A stretch of 64,000 bases of DNA from Paracyclopina nana. Its lineage: Eukaryota; Arthropoda; Copepoda; Cyclopoida; Cyclopettidae. Shown here one piece after another: positions 58,601 to 64,000 of the stretch (its first letter is position 1; every line of letters starts with the position of its first letter). The stretch covers positions 1,632,001 to 1,696,000 of the forward strand of contig JAGUCH010000006.1 of the NCBI GenBank assembly GCA_019096065.1, written 5' to 3'. The notes under the pieces were generated by a model. That model had not been told where the DNA came from. It saw nothing but the letters and a program-made list of their open reading frames with translations, and did not search any database. A program made the position numbers and the translations under genes.

Positions 58601-61600
58601 TTAATTCCACGCTCCTCGCGCTGCCTCGAAATGTGCCAACACCGCCGCTTCTCCACTTTACTTTTTTCCTCCCAAAAATGGACCACTACGACGAGTGATA
58701 TGAAACTGGGACGAAAGTGGTCCCAAGGGATTGCTTTCTAGCCTACTACTACTATCCATCAAGTCTCCATTTCCGCTATACAACACAGGACACTTTTGCG
58801 ACCGCACCATGGCGGAGCCTGCTATCGAAAATTCAATGACGTTTTAGGTTATTGATGATGCTCGCAAAGATATTGAGCTGTCATCAAACCCACCACGGTT
58901 ATTTATCTAATACAATGCGCCCATCTGGTGCGAGTGGCCCTCGATTTTTCTCGTGGACAACGACAACATGTGCGCAAGTACTACCAGTACATGGCCATCG
59001 AGCTAGTTTTTTTCTTAGCTGCTAGTATACCAACTTTTTTCTTCGTATAGGGCAACGTTGTTGTAGTTGTTCTGCAACTCGGGGAAATTCAAGCAATCTC
59101 GACACGTAAATTTGGCCATAAGATTTATGTTCTTCCTGCATCTAACAGCGGCAGCAGCAGCAGCAATGTCTGTGTTTTGGAGCCTTTCTTTTTTGAACCT
59201 CTAAAGGAAAAATCTTTTTCCTGCGTTGCCCTTAGCTAAAGGGGCCTCAACTCCTCCTTGCTAGGAGAGTTCAAAGGAGAAAAACTTTGCCATGCTCTCT
59301 GCAAGACAATTCCTTTTTGCATATGGTTTGAGAGAAGTTGGAACTTGAAAGAGAGAGTGAGTGGGACTCATTAGGCAAATCTGCACAAAGAAAGGGTCAG
59401 CAGACCTTTCTTTCTCGCTTCGAGAACATTTTTTTCGCCTGCTAAGTGCAGTATTTTTGGAGAATCAAAAGAAGTCGAAAGGCAGTTGGCCTGTCAGACC
59501 CTAATCTGTCAAAAAAGCCAAGGACAGAATTATAAACGAGGAGGGGGTAAATAGAAGCCATTTTCGACTGCGAGGTTGGCTCGACGACAAAGAATATTTG
59601 CATGACAAGACGTCACATCAAGACTGCTTGCCTTTGGCAGACAATATGAAAGTACTGGTAGCACTAAATTCACATTCAAATGTCAAATTGCAGTAACGTG
59701 TGCAATGACATGCACCTCAATGAATTATGAATGCAGCTCGATCATGATTATAATCACCAATTGCAGTGTTGGTCGAGGGCGATTATTGTAAAAAATACAA
59801 GTCTAATTACTATTGAATTCTAAATGCTATATCACGCGTGCATTATCATCAGAGATTTTTTGTAGCCAATAGTGGCTTTTCTCAGAAGATTGGATCAAAC
59901 TCCAGCTGCACCACCTTTGCTTTGAAGGGATCTAAAAGGAGAGCATGTTTCTCTCTTGGATGGGAGAAAAATTCAAAATTAATTTCAGAAACAGCTGATG
60001 AAGAGCATAAAGAGAAAGCTAGTAGGAAAAATACCTAAAGGCAGCACCAGCAGCAAGTGCCCATAAAACCCGCGACAGACAGGAAGAAAAAGCAAATACA
60101 ACTCACTAGCTGCCTTTTCCCGAGAAGCATACAGAGCATTATTTCAAAAAGAGGATCAGAAGAATCATATCGATTTGCTTTGTACCCGCGTAGTGGTTTT
60201 GGTTAAAATGCGCTAAAAGCCGGATCACGAGCAAAGTTCGACGCTCGAATAAATCAAGACGTCATGGAGATAGTAGCAGGCTATAGCGTTTCGCGCGACA
60301 AATGGTGGCATAAATCAAAAGCTCAGGGGAGAGAAGTTTTCAAGTAGAGCCGACCCCACCAAGATACTACACCAAATGCTCGCGAGAAGTGATTGAAAGA
60401 GATGGCTTAGCTAAACTTTTCCTTCTCCCTGCGTCGTCGTACAGCTCTGTATAGAATGTGGTGGTAAGCACTCTCCTTTGAAGCTATTCAAATGTTGCCG
60501 AGTATGTATGGCTACAGATGAGATGAGTGATCCCTTGTGTTTTTGGGAAGGCAAACATCTGCTGCTAGACTTCGTCTTAGCAACCGTTGTAGTTTGGAGA
60601 GCTGGCAGAGAAACCTGTACGCTGGCTGAGTGTCCATACTTACTACTCTATATGAATCCGTGGCGTGTCACAAAAGCCTCTTTTGTTCCCCTTCAGCTAT
60701 CTCCCATACATTGGGCCGTTAATTGAGTTTGCCATTGTGTCTATGCACTGGCAGAGCCGCGACGACGGCGGGAAAAATGGATATTGAGGGACAAAACTGG
60801 CCACACACTGAACCACCAATATTGGCATAAGGGGAAGAGTGACTGAAGATCCATCTACCTGCAATAAGCCGTGAATAATGCACGAAATGGTATCGACATG
60901 CCATATTTACTGAGGGTGTCTGCACCACCCACACCGGCCAATTTTTGAATAATTACACCCCAGAGCACATATACTATATACAGTATACTACACATTTTTA
61001 GTGCGACAGTGAAAAATAGTTGGTGGAGGAGGTCTCGTCGTCATAAATAGTATTGGAAAGGGAAACAGGTATATTCAAAACTGCCAACTGCAGCGAAAGG
61101 AAATTGTGATCTGCGATACAGCCGAGAGCATGCTCCTTTTAGGGTAGCTATTCGTACAGTCAGAGTGTGTCTTTTAGCAAAGAGAACTGGAGGAGGGACT
61201 TTTCGGAAATTACTCTGGATCCTATTTCACATTGAGGAAAGGAGACCCTCTCCTACCCAGCGTATGGGAGAAAACCCATTACTCTGACCTTTGATGCCAC
61301 AAAACAGACTCTTTTTGATGCCTCCATTGCATTTGTGACACTTGAATGGTTGGAGAAGAGTCTGGGGAGGAATGCAAAGTTGCTGTGGCAAATTTGCCAA
61401 CTGAGGTAGAAAGTTTGTGGCTTAGTGCTGCTACTGTCAAATCCAAGGGGTATGCACATTTTTCCCTCACATAAAGTCGCGAGGAGAACAAAGAAAGAGT
61501 GAACCTGTGTACACTCAAAAACAGGGAGATTTTTGCACACAACGCGTATGCAAGGAGAGAGCTCAGTAAAACTGGCTACTCTAAGCTGCTATGACAAACT

Positions 61601-64000
61601 TTGGAGATGAACAGCTCTGGAGAAAAGAGGACGTGAAGGAATGCACTGAGATGGTGAAAATTTTGCTCGAGCTGCCATTATTTTTCGAGGCTGCAGACAG
61701 CAGCAGTGAGGCCACTCTTGAGAGTTTGAGCATTGGCCATCATACTAGTACTTCCCTATTTGGCTGAGGCCAGTACATACACATTATACTACATGGGAAA
61801 TGAAGGCATGTGGAGCTCTGCTGGTGGTGATGTGGCGAATATTGAACATTTTACTCAAAGTTGAAAATCGTAATTTTCCCCTTTAATCTTCTCTCGAGTT
61901 GTGCTTTCACAATGTGCTGGTGGTGGTGAAGAAATGAGAAGGAAGTTGTAAGTATACTATGGCTACAAAAAAGGTCCCAAAATTAGTCTTCCTTCGACGA
62001 CTACTTCAAACTATTCTAATATTGTGTCACAAGGGGCAGCGCAGCTTAAGCCCCCTTCCTTCTGCCGTAGTGGTGCACACAAAAGAAGCATATTTCCTCA
62101 CCCCTTTAAGAGGGCCAATAAAGTCAGTGAACAAAAGCATTTTCCCGGAAGCAGCAGCAATGGTGGGAGAAGTTGTTGCAAAAATCAGACAATAATTTAC
62201 TTCCAGATAGCCAAACTTGAGAGCGGAGCTTCTACAAAACACGCGAACAACGTGAGCCAGTTGCAATAAAGTATTACGCTCTTTATTGTTGAGAGGCTTT
62301 TTGATACTATTGTTATTACTGTCCCGTGGCAGTAAGATATTGTTGCACTGGTTCCACTACTATTTTTTCCTGGACACTAAACAACATAAAGCGAGCTGCT
62401 TTTGATTGTGTATAATGCTTCTGCTGCAAAAAAGCTGTAACTCGCGCGATTCGCATTATTACTGTGCTACAAGACCGTCGTAGTCATAAAATATGGTTTT
62501 GTGCTACTACAACAAGCAAAGGGTTCTTGGTACTCCCTTGCAAAGCTTCATAGTAGGACATTGTAATTGGAAAGCCACGGCAAAGAGGAGCATAAGGTAG
62601 TAGTAGCAGTATTGCGAAATGAAATAGTAATATAATATGCTATCTTATGCTACTCGACAGACACAGGTACTTGACATAAATCTCCAAAATTGCCTCCTTT
62701 TACATTCAATAAGAAGGGGGTTTCGTATTCTATGATGAAGTTGGCCACACAGCCCGCGCGCGTAATCTTTGTTCCGTGCCCTGAATAATGCCTCTAGTAA
62801 AACTTTGCAATGAGCTTGTTAAGAAAAGTTGCACTAACAACAACCAGCTCAGAGGCTAACGAAGCCAACTTGTCAATGCAAACTTGGCAATGCATTTAAT
62901 CTAGATTAATAATCTAGCAACCTTGAAGGAAGAATTGTAATGGTATATCGCGTGAGGGTTATTGTCTTGCTTTGAGTAGTGTGAAAGGCAATAAAACGAT
63001 AGGGCTCTCCTTGACAAATATTGACAGCACGATATCATGTCATCGATTCATAACCTCCTCGTAATTATGGCTTATTTAAGCAGAGAGACCTTCGCTCAGA
63101 AACGAGCTCCGATTATAAGAAGGAAGGGCCTAAACCATTTTGAAAGCTTCGAATCGACGACGCGACGCGACGGGGGAAAGTGCATGTTTAATCGGCAATT
63201 TATATTCAGCATCTCGTTTCCACTTACCATTAATGGAACACACAATATCCTAGGCCATCCGGATGTGGGAGGGGGAGACCCGGAAGAAAAAAGTCAAGGT
63301 GCTACCGGCTCCGAACCAGCTAGTAGACCAAAACCGAAAAGTCGATATTCTTGGATTAACTCCATTCCCACCTGATGCCAGCTGAATTGAAAGTGACGGT
63401 GGGGGAGAGTCCTCTTCCAATGAGGCTTATATCGAATATTGAAGAAAATCTCATATTCGAACAGTCCTCATATAGGATATCACACAATATAGCGCAGCAC
63501 TTTTATCACTAAAAAACGTTTTGGTGGCAGGTATATAGCAAAGGTTCTGCCTTACGCGAGCTAAGAAAGAGCTGACTTTGCTGAGTCATCGAACTGGTTT
63601 GGCGAGTGACAGGCTGAGTGAGTTTCTCACACAATCAAGAAGCAGGCCCGATATAAGCTGAGATGGCCTTTGCGGAACAATTTATGTCAAATTCTGACAA
63701 CCTCTTCTAGCTTTTCAACAACGTGAGCAAGCCATCGACAAAAAATGGGCAAAGTAAGTGGCTCGAAATGGTTATTGGTTATATGCTTTTGTAGTGAAGT
63801 AACACTCGTACAATAGGTGTATTCTGACATGAAAGGACGACGAAAGCCTTTTTTAAGCAACACTAATGGTCTTTTCGGCTGTCGTCCTTTCAATATAATT
63901 AACGTCAAGGTAAGTGGCCATCATCATCTGAAAGGCACAAGAAACATTCATTTGAACCATTTTAAAATGGAACCTTTCCAACTTGAGGAAATAATCTTGA
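55607..64000. other. Intergenic or intronic region, no gene seen
   Basis: About 8.4 kb. All open frames are short (longest 167 codons at 55684-56187, minus strand) and show no domain, signal or codon pattern that supports a gene. CAG/CTG-rich runs recur (for example near 59150-59166). A hairpin lies at 63830-63892. It could be an intron or flank of a gene beyond the window. Confidence 0.5.
63830..63892. repeat. Hairpin with 16-bp stem
   Basis: TGAAAGGACGAC followed by AGCC pairs with GGCT and GTCGTCCTTTCA, interrupted only by a 3-base bulge (GAA), with a 28-base loop. The size resembles a short pre-miRNA-like hairpin or the core of a small foldback repeat; which strand matters, if any, is unknown. 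Confidence 0.55.

Noticed and set aside
63037-63375. 112-codon frame (+) with Pro/Gly-rich end
   Set aside because: No recognisable domain; composition and context do not differ from surrounding non-coding sequence.
1-64000. Retroelements, viral copies and CRISPR arrays
   Set aside because: No reverse transcriptase, integrase, capsid-like gene, long terminal repeat or regularly spaced repeat array was recognised in any frame.

Overview
The window reads as an arthropod nuclear genome, most likely a crustacean or other pancrustacean. The genes have many introns with GT-AG borders, AATAAA poly(A) signals and no operon structure. Five host proteins have their closest recognisable relatives in arthropods: an mGluRA-type receptor, an insect-like flotillin-2 N-terminus, a smi35A-type DYRK2, a slgA-type proline dehydrogenase and a Fasciclin-3-like adhesion protein. 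No species can be named from the sequence alone.

Layout. 1-9266: last twelve exons of a group II metabotropic glutamate receptor (+); its N-terminal exons lie before the window, and its upstream intron holds three small foldback repeats. 13065-18045: complete flotillin-2 (+), with a Transib-like MITE in intron 3. 18583-19055: non-autonomous DNA transposon with perfect 30-bp ends and an 8-bp target duplication. 19955-32206: DYRK2-type kinase (+), with a 9.6-kb intron placed just before the DFG motif. 34823-37984: mitochondrial proline dehydrogenase (+). 38590-40536: Fasciclin-3-like Ig transmembrane protein (+). 46361-55606: an apparently whole 9.2-kb DNA transposon. It carries an EnSpm/CMC-like transposase of about 1097 codons on the minus strand and, diverging from it, a ten-exon gene for a 1051-residue protein of no family I recognise. 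55607-64000: no gene I can support.

The host genes are unrelated in function: glutamate signalling, membrane microdomains, protein phosphorylation, proline catabolism and cell adhesion. All run on the plus strand with independent poly(A) signals, so I infer separate transcription units. The two transposon genes share a divergent promoter region and probably work together, one as the catalytic transposase and the other as a partner.

The most interesting items are the two-gene transposon, the MITE whose ends carry a CACAGTG heptamer with a 5-bp target duplication, the 8-bp-duplication element, a GC-AG intron in the receptor gene, and the immunoreceptor-like tyrosine motifs in the tail of the Fasciclin-3-like protein. 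All gene models were assembled by eye from reading frames, splice sites and remembered family sequences; single-base errors at exon borders are possible.
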